This document shows, piece after piece, positions 26,444 to 34,613 of a DNA stretch of 64,000 bases; positions within the stretch are counted from its first letter, which is position 1, and each line of letters opens with the position of its first letter. Origin of the DNA: JBCCFK01 sp965262315 (lineage in GTDB: Bacteria > Actinomycetota > Acidimicrobiia > Acidimicrobiales > UBA8592); NCBI GenBank assembly GCA_965262315.1, contig CBDHFJ010000023.1:1-64000 (forward strand), written 5' to 3'. The position numbers and the translations under genes are program-made. The notes below the pieces were generated by a model. It saw only the letters and a list, made by a program, of their open reading frames with translations. It was not told the origin of the DNA and made no database searches.

Positions 26444-27567
26444 GCACGATGCCCCCGGAAGCGTTCGTGATGGCGCTCTCGTTGCTGCCCGCGGTCGGTC
26501 CCGCCCGACTCCGGGCGTTGCTCGAGCTCGGCGAACCGGAGCGTGTCTGGGACCTGCTCTGTGCACACGACGGCCGGGTGGCGGCCGCCGCGGAGCGACC
26601 GGACCGCCTGGACGCCTGGTGGGCCGCGGCCGCGGACATGGACGTGGGGGAGCGGTGGCGGTCGTTGCGTGCGGGAGGACTCGGCGCGCTGTGGCGTCGG
26701 GGCCAGGCATTCCCGGAGCCGCTGGTCGACGATCCGGAGCCGCCCGAGCTCCTCTTCACCCGGGGCGACCCGTCACGCCTCGCCGCGCCGCGGGTGGCGA
26801 TCGTCGGCACTCGGCGCTGCACCCGGTACGGCCGCGACCTGGCGTACGAGCTCGGCTCGACGCTTGCCGCAGCCGGGGTCTCGGTGGTGTCGGGCCTCGC
26901 CCGTGGGATCGACGCCGCCGCCCACCGGGGAGCGCTCGACGCCGCCGGTGCACCGCCCGTCGCCGTGGTCGGGACGGCGATCGATCAGCCCTACCCGCGC
27001 GAGAACTCGCTGCTGTGGGACGAGGTCGCGGCGGCTGGCCTGGTGTGCGGCGAGACGCCACCAGGAGCCCCGACGGAGCGCTGGCGTTTCCCGGCTCGGA
27101 ACCGGATCATCGCCGGCCTGGCCGACATCGTGATCGTCGTCGAGTCGGCGGAGCAGGGCGGATCGCTCTACACCGCATCCCAGGCGTTCGATCGGGGTCG
27201 GGTGGTGCTCGCGGTCCCGGGCCCGATCCGCAGCGCCGTCTCACTCGGGACCAACCGGCTCCTGGCCGACGGCGCGCACCCACTCTGCGCGGTGACCGAC
27301 GTGCTCGAGATCCTCGGCCTGGTCGCTCCACCCACCGCCTCGACCCGAGACCCCGGGCGCGTCTCAGCGGTGGGAGGCTCGGTCCTCGATGCATTGGGGT
27401 GGCTCCCGGCCTCATTGGACGAGCTCGTCCGATGTTCGGGTCTCACCATCGCCGAGGTGGCGCTCGCGCTCGACGAACTGGCCAGCCTCGGCCTCGTGTC
27501 GTCGCGGGGCCCGTGGTACGAGCGCGTGCAGCGAATCGGGTCCACGTCCGGGCCGATCGACCCATGA
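26440..27567 (+). CDS. dprA: DNA-processing protein DprA (Smf)
   Basis: A 375-residue protein. The N-terminal SAM-like helical region (LLPAVGPARLRALLELG) is followed by the Rossmann-like DNA-binding domain VAIVGTRRCTRYG, VVSGLARGIDAAAHRGAL, ENSLLWDEVAAAG and FPARNRIIAGL, and a C-terminal winged-helix DML1-like domain (LDELVRCSGLTIAEVALALDEL). It loads RecA on incoming single-stranded DNA. The ATG overlaps the comM stop by 4 nt. Confidence 0.94.
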   Translation: MSTMPPEAFVMALSLLPAVGPARLRALLELGEPERVWDLLCAHDGRVAAAAERPDRLDAWWAAAADMDVGERWRSLRAGGLGALWRRGQAFPEPLVDDPEPPELLFTRGDPSRLAAPRVAIVGTRRCTRYGRDLAYELGSTLAAAGVSVVSGLARGIDAAAHRGALDAAGAPPVAVVGTAIDQPYPRENSLLWDEVAAAGLVCGETPPGAPTERWRFPARNRIIAGLADIVIVVESAEQGGSLYTASQAFDRGRVVLAVPGPIRSAVSLGTNRLLADGAHPLCAVTDVLEILGLVAPPTASTRDPGRVSAVGGSVLDALGWLPASLDELVRCSGLTIAEVALALDELASLGLVSSRGPWYERVQRIGSTSGPIDP

Positions 27568-27615
27568 ATGTGCCACCGAACGCGGTCATGCGCTTCTCCT
27601 CCGTCGCTCCCTCGG

Positions 27616-27621
27616 TACCCT
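27616..27621 (+). promoter_or_regulatory. -10 box (TACCCT) for the xerC-like gene, probable leaderless start
   Basis: TACCCT lies 6 nt before the GTG at 27628, with no ribosome binding site. Confidence 0.45.
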
Positions 27622-27627
27622 GGCCTC

Positions 27628-28506
27628 GTGCGTTGGGAGCTCACCGACTTCGCCGATGCGTTGACGTCGGTCAGCCCCGCCACGGCGGCGGTCTATCGAC
27701 GCGACGTGGCGGCGCTGGGCGATTGGGCAGCGGAACTGGGCATCGACGCGCCCGGCGGGCTGACTCGCCGGCACCTGCGTGCATGGCTCGCGTGGCTGAT
27801 CGATCAGGGCTACGCCCGCCGGACGATCGCGCGCAAGGCGTCGTCGGCTCGGCGGTACTTCGCCTGGGCATTGCGGCGGGGCCTCGTCGAAGCCGATCCC
27901 ACGGTGGGGCTCCAGGCGCCCGCGGGCGACGGACGGCTGCCCCGGGTGCTCCGGTCCGAGGAGATCGAGGTCCTGTTGGACAACCCGCGTCCAGCCATCG
28001 CCGACGACGACGAGCACCGCCGGCTCCGCGACGACGCGCTCCTCGAGCTGCTCTACGGCAGTGGCCTGCGCGTTTCCGAGCTCTGTGGCCTGACGGCTGC
28101 CGACGTGGACCGGTCCTTGGCTCTGGTGCGCGTGCTGGGCAAGGGGAACAAGGAGCGGCTGGTTCCCCTCTCCGAACCCTCGCTCACTGCGGTCAACGCG
28201 TGGATCGAGCGAGGTCGAAGCGTGCTGGTCGGCCCCGAGAGCCGCGATGCCCTGTTCCTGAATCTGGTGGGGCGCCCCATGACCCCACGAGACGTCCGAC
28301 GTGTCCTGGACCGCCGGGCCGCCGCGCCGGTCAACCCGCACGCGCTCCGACACACCTACGCTACGCATCTGCTCGATGGTGGCGCCGACCTCAGAGAGGT
28401 GCAGGAGCTCCTCGGGCACGCCGACCTCGGGTCGACGCAGATCTACACCCACGTCTCCAAGGAACGGCTCCGCCGCGTCGTCGAGCAGTCCCACCCCCGC
28501 GCATGA
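27628..28506 (+). CDS. xerC: XerC-type tyrosine recombinase
   Basis: A 292-residue recombinase with a SAM-like N-terminal core-binding domain (VSPATAAVYRRDVAALG) and a catalytic domain showing R in YGSGLRVSEL, K in GKGNKER, H..R in HALRHTYATHLLDGG, H in LGHADLGSTQIYTH and the Tyr nucleophile there. The core context and length fit the dif-site chromosome dimer resolvase rather than a phage integrase; XerC versus XerD is not decided by sequence alone. The GTG at 27628 is chosen for family start and -10 spacing. It overlaps the sigma gene (ATGA). Confidence 0.9.
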   Translation: MRWELTDFADALTSVSPATAAVYRRDVAALGDWAAELGIDAPGGLTRRHLRAWLAWLIDQGYARRTIARKASSARRYFAWALRRGLVEADPTVGLQAPAGDGRLPRVLRSEEIEVLLDNPRPAIADDDEHRRLRDDALLELLYGSGLRVSELCGLTAADVDRSLALVRVLGKGNKERLVPLSEPSLTAVNAWIERGRSVLVGPESRDALFLNLVGRPMTPRDVRRVLDRRAAAPVNPHALRHTYATHLLDGGADLREVQELLGHADLGSTQIYTHVSKERLRRVVEQSHPRA

Positions 28507-29267
28507 CCGAGACCACCGACACCGCACAGCTCTGGGCCGACTACAAGAGCACCGGCGCGTCCGATCTCCAGAACCAGCTCATCCTGCACTACGCCTCGTT
28601 GGTGAAGTACGTGGCGGCTCGCGTCGCCACCGGCCTCCCGTCCACGGTCGAGCAGGGCGACCTGGTCAGCTACGGCATGTTCGGGCTCATCGACGCCATC
28701 GAGAAGTTCGAGGTCGAACGCGGCTTCAAGTTCGAGACCTACGCCATCCCCCGGATCAGGGGCGCGATCCTCGACGAGCTCCGCTCGATGGACTGGGTCC
28801 CCCGTTCCGTCCGGGCGAAGGCCCGCCGCATCGAGACCGCCATGGCGGCGTTCGAGGCCGACCAGGGCCGGAGCCCCGACGAGGACGAGCTGGCCGACCG
28901 CAGCGGCCTCTCGCTCAACGACCTCCGGAACACGCTGGGCCAGATCGCCCGCGGCGGCATCCTCGGCCTCGACGAGATGGTGAGCGCCAGTGGTGCCGAA
29001 GGTGTCAGCGTCGGTGACACCGTGGCCGACGACGGCCCCGGGCCGGGCGGGCAGCTCGAAGCCAGCGAGGTGCGACAGATCCTGGCCAACTCGATCCTGG
29101 CACTCCCGGATCGGGAGCGGACCGTCCTCGGCCTCTACTACTACGAGTCGATGACGTTGGCCGAGATCGGCACCATCCTCGGTGTGAGTGAGTCGCGGGT
29201 CTGTCAGATCCACGGCAAGGCGGTGCTCCAGCTGCGGGCTCGCATGCTCGCCGCAACTCGCGACTGA
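28503..29267 (+). CDS. whiG: WhiG/FliA-type RNA polymerase sigma factor (sigma-28 group)
   Basis: A 254-residue sigma factor: region 2 with GDLVSYGMFGLIDAIEKFE and FETYAIPRIRGAILDELRSM, region 3 (RSPDEDELADRSGLSLNDLR) and region 4 helix-turn-helix (LALPDRERTVLGLYYYESMT, LAEIGTILGVSESRVCQIH). RGAILDELR.MDWVPRSVR is characteristic of FliA/WhiG. Streptomyces has whiG in the same rpsB-tsf neighbourhood. No flagellar gene is visible here, so the regulon is unknown. The ATG overlaps the xerC stop. Confidence 0.9.
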   Translation: MTETTDTAQLWADYKSTGASDLQNQLILHYASLVKYVAARVATGLPSTVEQGDLVSYGMFGLIDAIEKFEVERGFKFETYAIPRIRGAILDELRSMDWVPRSVRAKARRIETAMAAFEADQGRSPDEDELADRSGLSLNDLRNTLGQIARGGILGLDEMVSASGAEGVSVGDTVADDGPGPGGQLEASEVRQILANSILALPDRERTVLGLYYYESMTLAEIGTILGVSESRVCQIHGKAVLQLRARMLAATRD

Positions 29268-29328
29268 CGTCGCCGCAGCTTCCCCCTGAAGCTCCGCCCC
29301 CTCGTGGGCACAGCCGAAGGGAGCCCCG

Positions 29329-29958
29329 ATGGCTCGTATTCGTATTCGTCGCGCCCTGGTCACCGGGCTGGTCGCGGTGGTCCTGGTCCTCGCCGCCACC
29401 GCGGCGCTCGCGCAGGCACCACCACCCGTGGACGGCATCGTCGTCGACTCGTTCCGGCCGCCCGCTCACACGGGAGCGCCGGGCAACCGCGGGTGGGAGT
29501 ACGCCACGGCGCCGGGCTCGGATGTGCGGGCCGTGCTGGGTGGGATCGTGGCCTTCGCGGGTCCGGTCGGCGGAACGCTGCACGTGACGGTGGACCATGC
29601 CGCCGGGCTCCGGACCTCGTACTCGTTCCTGGCCACGGTCCACGTGTCGGTCGGCGACGGGGTTCGGCCGGGCGACGTCGTCGGGACGACCGGTGATCGC
29701 TTTCACTTCGGTCTCCGTCGGGGGTCGACCTACCTCGACCCGGCCGTGCTGTTCGGTCCGGGCCCCGGTGGTCCGGCCCGGCTGATCCCCCGGCCGGGTC
29801 GGGTGCCGCCGCGCACGGGTACCCCCCTCGTCACAGGTGGGGCCTCACGATGGACGCCGTTACACTTCCGGGGTGGTTCCATCCGGGACCACCTGACACT
29901 TTCACCTCGGGCCACCCACGGTCGCCGCGTCAGCGGTGTGGGCCCGGGGATTCGTTGA
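29329..29958 (+). CDS. Exported LytM/M23-like protein with degenerate active site
   Basis: A 209-residue protein with a signal peptide (ALVTGLVAVVLVLAATAALA) and an M23-like beta domain (VRAVLGGIVAFAGPVGGTLHV, LATVHVSVGDGVRPGDVVGTTG). The usual HxGxD zinc motif reads NRGWEY, and the usual HxH near the end reads FHFGLR, so at least three zinc ligands are missing. It is therefore probably a non-hydrolytic LytM regulator of cell-wall enzymes. An M23 gene before rpsB is a common actinobacterial arrangement. The C-terminal ~40 residues are Pro/Arg-rich. Confidence 0.8.
   Translation: MARIRIRRALVTGLVAVVLVLAATAALAQAPPPVDGIVVDSFRPPAHTGAPGNRGWEYATAPGSDVRAVLGGIVAFAGPVGGTLHVTVDHAAGLRTSYSFLATVHVSVGDGVRPGDVVGTTGDRFHFGLRRGSTYLDPAVLFGPGPGGPARLIPRPGRVPPRTGTPLVTGGASRWTPLHFRGGSIRDHLTLSPRATHGRRVSGVGPGIR
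29861..29866 (+). promoter_or_regulatory. Putative -10 box (TACACT) for rpsB
   Basis: TACACT sits inside the end of the LytM gene, 115 nt before the rpsB ATG. It would give a leader of about 110 nt, long enough for S2-type feedback control, though no leader motif was recognised. Confidence 0.35.
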
Positions 29959-29981
29959 ACCGATGGGAAGGAGCACAACCG

Positions 29982-30926
29982 ATGGCACCTGTCGTCACCA
30001 TGCGACAGCTTCTGGAAGCGGGCGTCCACTTCGGACACCAGACCAGGCGCTGGAACCCCAAGATGCAGCGATTCATCTACGGGGAGCGCAACGGGATCTA
30101 TCTGATCGATCTCCAGAAGACCCTGTCGCACATCGTCGACGCCTACACCTTCGTCCGCGACACCGTCGCCGACGGTGGCCAGGTCCTGTTCGTGGGCACC
30201 AAGAAGCAGGCCCAGGACGGCGTGCAGTCCTTCGCCGAGCGTTGCGGCCAGCCGTACATCAACCAGCGGTGGCTGGGCGGCATGCTGACCAACTTCGAGA
30301 CGATGGCCAAGCGGGTCGGCAAGATGAAGGAGTACCAGCGCATGCGGGACTCCGGTGAGTTCGAGGCGATGCCCAAGAAGGAAGCGCTGTTGCTGAGCCG
30401 TGAGCTCACCAAGCTCGAGCGCAACCTCGGCGGTATCCGCAACATGGAGAAGCTGCCGCAGGCGGTGTTCGTGCTGGACACCAAGAAGGAACACATCGCG
30501 GTGACCGAGGCCAACAAGCTCGGCCTCCCCACCATCGCCGTGGTCGACACCAACTGCGACCCCGACATCATCACCTACGTGATCCCGGGCAACGACGACG
30601 CGATCCGTTCCGGTGAGCTCATGTGCCGCATCATCTGCGAGGCCGTCGAAGAGGGCCGCCTCATCGCCGCCAAGCGGGGCGAAGCCACGATGCAGCGCAG
30701 TGCCGAGGAGGAGGCCGAGGTGGCCGCCCGCCAGGAGCAGGCCCGCGCCGAGGCCGCCGCAGCCGCCGCCGAACGTGAGGCGCGTGTCGCCCAGAGCATC
30801 GCCCAGCCGGCCGAGGAGCCCGCACCGGCGCAGCCTGCAGCCGAGGAGCCCGCCCCCGAGGCCGCCGCTCCGGAGCAGACCGAGACCCAGGAATCCCCAA
30901 CCCCCGAATCCACCGAGGAGTCCTGA
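29982..30926 (+). CDS. rpsB: 30S ribosomal protein S2
   Basis: A 314-residue protein: canonical uS2 to about residue 230 (MRQLLEAGVHFGHQTRRWNP, INQRWLGGMLTNFETM, LPTIAVVDTNCDPD), then an Ala/Glu/Pro-rich tail of about 80 residues. The ATG has GGAAGGAG 8-16 nt upstream; in-frame upstream starts belong to the overlapping LytM region. tsf follows by 5 nt, the usual pair. Confidence 0.97.
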   Translation: MAPVVTMRQLLEAGVHFGHQTRRWNPKMQRFIYGERNGIYLIDLQKTLSHIVDAYTFVRDTVADGGQVLFVGTKKQAQDGVQSFAERCGQPYINQRWLGGMLTNFETMAKRVGKMKEYQRMRDSGEFEAMPKKEALLLSRELTKLERNLGGIRNMEKLPQAVFVLDTKKEHIAVTEANKLGLPTIAVVDTNCDPDIITYVIPGNDDAIRSGELMCRIICEAVEEGRLIAAKRGEATMQRSAEEEAEVAARQEQARAEAAAAAAEREARVAQSIAQPAEEPAPAQPAAEEPAPEAAAPEQTETQESPTPESTEES

Positions 30927-30931
30927 AACCA

Positions 30932-31726
30932 ATGGCTGACTTCACCGCAAAGGACGTCCAGGCCCTCCGTCAGGCCAGCGGCGCCGGCATGATGGACGCC
31001 AAGAAGGCCCTGACCGAGGCCGGTGGCGACCACGATGCCGCACTCCAGGCCCTGCGCGAGAAGGGCCTGGCCAAGGCCGAGAGCCGCAGCGATCGAGACT
31101 CGGCCGACGGCGCCATCGCCATCGCCCAGGACGGCAACAAGGTCGCCCTGGTCGAGCTCCAGAGCGAGACCGACTTCTCGGCCAAGGCCGAGGACTTCCT
31201 GGCGCTGACCCAGGAGCTGGCCGATCTGGTGCTCGCCGGAGGTGAGTCCGCCGTCGAGCAGAAGGCGACCGCCATCGACGATCTCCGCATCGCCAAGAAG
31301 GAGAACATCCAGCTCGGCACCGTCGCGCTGATCGACGGCGCGGCCGATGCCACCATCGACGCCTACCTGCACACCGATGCCGAGGGTCGAGGCATCAACG
31401 GTGTGGTGATCGAGGCCCAGGGCGTCGACGCCGGCACACTCCACGAGATCGCCCTGCACATCGCCTTCGCCAAGCCCGCCGCGCTCACCCGCGACGAGGT
31501 CCCCGCGGACGACATCGAGCGGGAGCGCGAGGCCGCGCTCGGTGTCACCAAGGCCGAGGGCAAGCCCGAGGCGGCCTGGGACAAGATCGTCGAGGGCCGC
31601 GTCAACAAGTGGCTGTCCGAGCGGGTCCTGCTCGAGCAGGGCGTCTTCGGTGAGAAGGAGACCGTCGAGCAGAAGCTCGGCGGCGGCTCCATCACCCGTT
31701 TCGTCCAGGCGTACATCGGGGAGTAG
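30932..31726 (+). CDS. tsf: Elongation factor Ts
   Basis: A 264-residue EF-Ts: FTAKDVQALRQASGAGMMDA-type start, KKALTEAGGD, LVELQSETDF and the C-terminal LLEQGVFGEKETVEQKL. It is the guanine-nucleotide exchange factor for EF-Tu. It is co-transcribed with rpsB and ends at a probable terminator. Confidence 0.97.
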   Translation: MADFTAKDVQALRQASGAGMMDAKKALTEAGGDHDAALQALREKGLAKAESRSDRDSADGAIAIAQDGNKVALVELQSETDFSAKAEDFLALTQELADLVLAGGESAVEQKATAIDDLRIAKKENIQLGTVALIDGAADATIDAYLHTDAEGRGINGVVIEAQGVDAGTLHEIALHIAFAKPAALTRDEVPADDIEREREAALGVTKAEGKPEAAWDKIVEGRVNKWLSERVLLEQGVFGEKETVEQKLGGGSITRFVQAYIGE

Positions 31727-31782
31727 TCGCCGGCGCACGGGGCTCCGGCGTTGCCCCTGCCTCCTGCGACCCCCTCCACGTG

Positions 31783-31823
31783 TTCGGAGGCTGACCTCGT
31801 CGGCCTCCGAAACGCCGTTTTCG
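31783..31823 (+). terminator. Terminator-like hairpin after tsf
   Basis: TTCGGAGGC / GCCTCCGAA (31783-31791, 31803-31811) form a 9-bp perfect stem with an 11-nt loop; CCGTTTTCGG follows. It separates rpsB-tsf from pyrH. Confidence 0.55.
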
Positions 31824-31872
31824 GCCGCTCGCCGCGCGCTCCGGCTGCCGCGAGCGCGCGTGCGCCCGCGGA

Positions 31873-31878
31873 TAGGGT
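31873..31878 (+). promoter_or_regulatory. Putative -10 box (TAGGGT) for pyrH
   Basis: TAGGGT lies 36 nt before the pyrH ATG, after the tsf hairpin; AGGGAG in between can serve as ribosome binding site. Confidence 0.4.
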
Positions 31879-31914
31879 CTCGGTCGGACTGCGGGTCGAC
31901 CCAGGGAGTGGTGC

Positions 31915-32637
31915 ATGAAGGAAGCTCGGTGGAAGCGCGTGGTGCTCAAACTCTCGGGCGAGGCGTTCGCCGGTGAGGCGGGGTACGGCATCGACGGCCA
32001 CGTCGTGCAGGACATCGCCCGCCAGATCGTCAAGACCCGCGGGGAGTACGACGTCGAGCTCGCCGTTGTCGTCGGAGGCGGCAACATCTGGCGAGGCATG
32101 ACCGGCGCCGGCGCCGGCATGGACCGGGCCCAGGCCGACTACATGGGCATGCTCGCCACCGTGATGAACGGCCTGGCGCTCCAGGACACGCTCGAGCAGC
32201 TCGACCAGCCCACGCGGGTCCAGACCGCCATCCACATGTCGCAGGTCGCCGAGCCCTACATCCGACGCCGAGCGGTGCGCCATCTCGAGAAGGGTCGGGT
32301 GGTGATCTTCGCCGGCGGCACGGGCAATCCGTTCTTCACCACCGACACCACTGCTGCGCTGCGAGCCGTCGAGATCGAGGCCGGCGCCGTGCTCAAGGGC
32401 ACCCATTCGGGCGTGGACGGTGTCTACACCGACGACCCCAAGACCAACCCCGACGCCGAGCTGCTGCCCACGGTCTCCTACATCGAGGTGATCAACCGCG
32501 GCCTCAAGGTCATGGACTCCACGGCCATCACCCTCTGCATGGACAACGACCTGCCCATCGTGGTGTTCGACCTCATGGGCGACGGCAACGTCGGGTCCAT
32601 CCTCGCCGGCGACCCCATCGGTACGCTGGTCTCCTGA
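31915..32637 (+). CDS. pyrH: Uridylate kinase
   Basis: A 240-residue amino-acid-kinase fold enzyme: VVLKLSGEAFAGE, VVVGGGNIWRG, FAGGTGNPFFTTDTTAALRA and GVDGVYTDDPK. It phosphorylates UMP to UDP in pyrimidine biosynthesis. It has its own promoter after the tsf terminator, and frr follows. Confidence 0.97.
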   Translation: MKEARWKRVVLKLSGEAFAGEAGYGIDGHVVQDIARQIVKTRGEYDVELAVVVGGGNIWRGMTGAGAGMDRAQADYMGMLATVMNGLALQDTLEQLDQPTRVQTAIHMSQVAEPYIRRRAVRHLEKGRVVIFAGGTGNPFFTTDTTAALRAVEIEAGAVLKGTHSGVDGVYTDDPKTNPDAELLPTVSYIEVINRGLKVMDSTAITLCMDNDLPIVVFDLMGDGNVGSILAGDPIGTLVS

Positions 32638-32708
32638 CCTGCGCCGACGTGTGCCGGCAGTCGGCTCGTGGGCTTCGGCCCGGGGTCCGGCCGCAAACGG
32701 CCACGCGG

Positions 32709-32714
32709 TATCGT
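32709..32714 (+). promoter_or_regulatory. Putative -10 box (TATCGT) for frr
   Basis: TATCGT lies in the 129-nt pyrH-frr gap, 52 nt before the frr GTG. Confidence 0.35.
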
Positions 32715-32766
32715 TGGTCGCCTCATCCACGGCGATCCGTGGTCGAGGCAACCGAAAGGCACCGAT

Positions 32767-33336
32767 GTGAGCGACGAGATGATCGAGATGATCCTCCTCG
32801 AGTCCGAGGAGCGAATGGACAAGGCGGTTGCTCACGCGCGCCACGAGTTCTCCACCATCCGCACGGGCCGGCCCAGTCCAGCGCTCGTCGAACGCATCCC
32901 CGTCGACTACTACGGCAGCGAGGTCCCGCTGCAGCAGCTGGCCAGCTTCTCGGTCCCCGAGGCCCAGCTGTTGGTGATCGCCCCGTTCGACAAGGGCGCG
33001 ATGGAGTCGATCGAGAAGGCGATCCAGCTCGCCGACCTGGGGCTCACGCCATCCAACGACGGTGTGGTGCTGCGGTTGAACTTCCCGCCGCTCACCGAGG
33101 AGCGCCGCAAGGACCTCGTGAAGGTCGTCAAGAACATGGCCGAAGACGGTCGGATCGCCGTGCGCAACGCTCGCCGCAGCGGCCGCCAGGACCTCGAGCA
33201 GTTGGGCAAGGACGGCGATGCGTCCGACGACGACGTCGTCCGCGCCGAGAAGCAGCTCGACACCATGACCCAGCAGAGCGAGTCGGCGATCAACGACGCG
33301 CTGGCCGCCAAGGAACAGGAACTGATGGAGGTCTGA
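32767..33336 (+). CDS. frr: Ribosome recycling factor
   Basis: A 189-residue protein matching RRF: ESEERMDKAVAHARHEFSTI, RTGRPSPALVERIPVDYYGS, LRLNFPPLTEERRKDLVK and the C-terminal coiled coil with KEQELMEV. The GTG at 32767 gives the family's usual ~185 residues; an in-frame ATG at 32668 would add 33 unmatched residues. Confidence 0.96.
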   Translation: MSDEMIEMILLESEERMDKAVAHARHEFSTIRTGRPSPALVERIPVDYYGSEVPLQQLASFSVPEAQLLVIAPFDKGAMESIEKAIQLADLGLTPSNDGVVLRLNFPPLTEERRKDLVKVVKNMAEDGRIAVRNARRSGRQDLEQLGKDGDASDDDVVRAEKQLDTMTQQSESAINDALAAKEQELMEV

Positions 33337-33369
33337 TCGCCTCGGCGATCGGCACCCAGGAGGTCCCAC

Positions 33370-34563
33370 GTGGACAACGACCCCAACGACCCAGACTCCG
33401 CTTCGGTGTTCGGTGACGAGGACCACGGTCTTCCGCACTGGACCGAGCCCGGCACCGGCGAGTTGCCGCGCCTCGCGGCCGAGGGCGACGACGACATGGC
33501 GGCATGGTCGTCGTTGACGAATTCGGGCCCTCGGTGGGCCGATGACGATCCCGGCGGTCCCGCGCTCCAGCCCGTGCCCGACCCCGATCCCGAGCCGGCC
33601 CCACCGGTGCGGATCGGCGGCGGCCAGGTCGAGGACGACTTCTTCAGCTACGACACCGCCGAGGATCCGCGCCAGCGCCGCCAGGAGGCCGAGCACACCC
33701 CGTCGCGTGCCGCCAACCCGGGCATGCCGCCACAGCCCGGAGGCTCCGGAGGACCGGATCTGCTGCCACGGATCGCCACCGCTGCCGTCATGGCCGGTGT
33801 GGCGATCCTCTGTCTCGTCATCGGCAAGCCCACGACCCTGCTCTTGATCGCCGCAGTGCTGGCGATGGCGGCCTCGGAGTTCTTCGTGAGCCTGCGCAAG
33901 GTCGGGTACCAGCCGGCGACCCTGCTCGGTCTGACGGCCACCACCGCCATGCCCCTGGCCGTCTACTGGCGCGGAGAGTCGGCCATCGGTGTGGTCCTGG
34001 TGCTGACGGTCATCTTCGGCGCGCTCTGGTATCTGATGGGCGTCACCACAGAGCGGCCGGTTCCCAACCTGGGCGTGACCGTGCTGGGCGTGGTGTACAT
34101 CGGGGTCCTGGGCAGCTACGCCGCGATCCTTCTCGACACGCCCGACGGACTCGGTCTCGTGCTCACTGCCGTGGTGTTGGCGATCGGCTACGACGTCGGT
34201 GGTTACTTCGTCGGTCGGGCCATCGGACGGTCGCCGCTCAGCGAGGCGAGCCCCAACAAGACCGTCGAGGGTCTGCTCGGCGGCATGGTGGCCACGGTGG
34301 CGGTCGGGCTGGTGGTGGTCGGCATCGTCGGCATCGACCCGTTCTCGGGCGAGCCGTTCGGCACCATCGACGCGGTGCTGGTGGCCGTTGCCGCCGCGGT
34401 GGTGGCGCCCATCGGCGACCTGGCCGAGTCGCTGATGAAGCGAGATCTCGGCATCAAGGACATGGGGAGCATCCTGCCCGGCCACGGCGGCGTCCTCGAC
34501 CGCTTCGACGCCCTCCTGTTCGTCTTGCCCACCGTCTACTTCGTCGTCCGGCTGCTGGCCTAG
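33370..34563 (+). CDS. cdsA: Phosphatidate cytidylyltransferase with long acidic N-terminal extension
   Basis: A 397-residue protein. The first ~130 residues are Asp/Glu/Pro-rich and soluble. The remaining ~265 form a polytopic CdsA domain with the family signature in LMKRDLGIKDMGSILPGHGG and ASPNKTVEGLLGG. It makes CDP-diacylglycerol for phospholipid synthesis at the membrane. The GTG start has AGGAGG 7-12 nt upstream. The acidic extension is longer than in most bacteria. Confidence 0.94.
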   Translation: MDNDPNDPDSASVFGDEDHGLPHWTEPGTGELPRLAAEGDDDMAAWSSLTNSGPRWADDDPGGPALQPVPDPDPEPAPPVRIGGGQVEDDFFSYDTAEDPRQRRQEAEHTPSRAANPGMPPQPGGSGGPDLLPRIATAAVMAGVAILCLVIGKPTTLLLIAAVLAMAASEFFVSLRKVGYQPATLLGLTATTAMPLAVYWRGESAIGVVLVLTVIFGALWYLMGVTTERPVPNLGVTVLGVVYIGVLGSYAAILLDTPDGLGLVLTAVVLAIGYDVGGYFVGRAIGRSPLSEASPNKTVEGLLGGMVATVAVGLVVVGIVGIDPFSGEPFGTIDAVLVAVAAAVVAPIGDLAESLMKRDLGIKDMGSILPGHGGVLDRFDALLFVLPTVYFVVRLLA

Positions 34564-34599
34564 GGGCCGCTGGGCACGAGCCCGAGTCCACCCCGCTCG

Positions 34600-34605
34600 T
34601 AGACT
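34600..34605 (+). promoter_or_regulatory. -10 box (TAGACT) for dxr, probable leaderless start
   Basis: TAGACT ends 8 nt before the dxr GTG, with no ribosome binding site. Confidence 0.5.
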
Positions 34606-34613
34606 TCGCCGCT

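Noticed and set aside
26433..28502. Upstream extension of the sigma-factor frame, giving one 944-codon frame
   Set aside because: The extension is out of frame with dprA and xerC, both clear genes, and is Arg/Pro-rich noise; the sigma factor starts at the ATG at 28503.
27628..28506. Tyrosine recombinase as a sign of an integrated element
   Set aside because: The context (comM, dprA, sigma, rpsB) is conserved core; no att duplication, tRNA or phage gene is near, so a XerC-type housekeeping role is preferred.
31363..34485. Very long open frame on the minus strand (about 1040 codons)
   Set aside because: It is the antisense of tsf-pyrH-frr-cdsA and its sequence is low-complexity His/Asp/Gly/Val, the usual GC-rich mirror of genuine genes.
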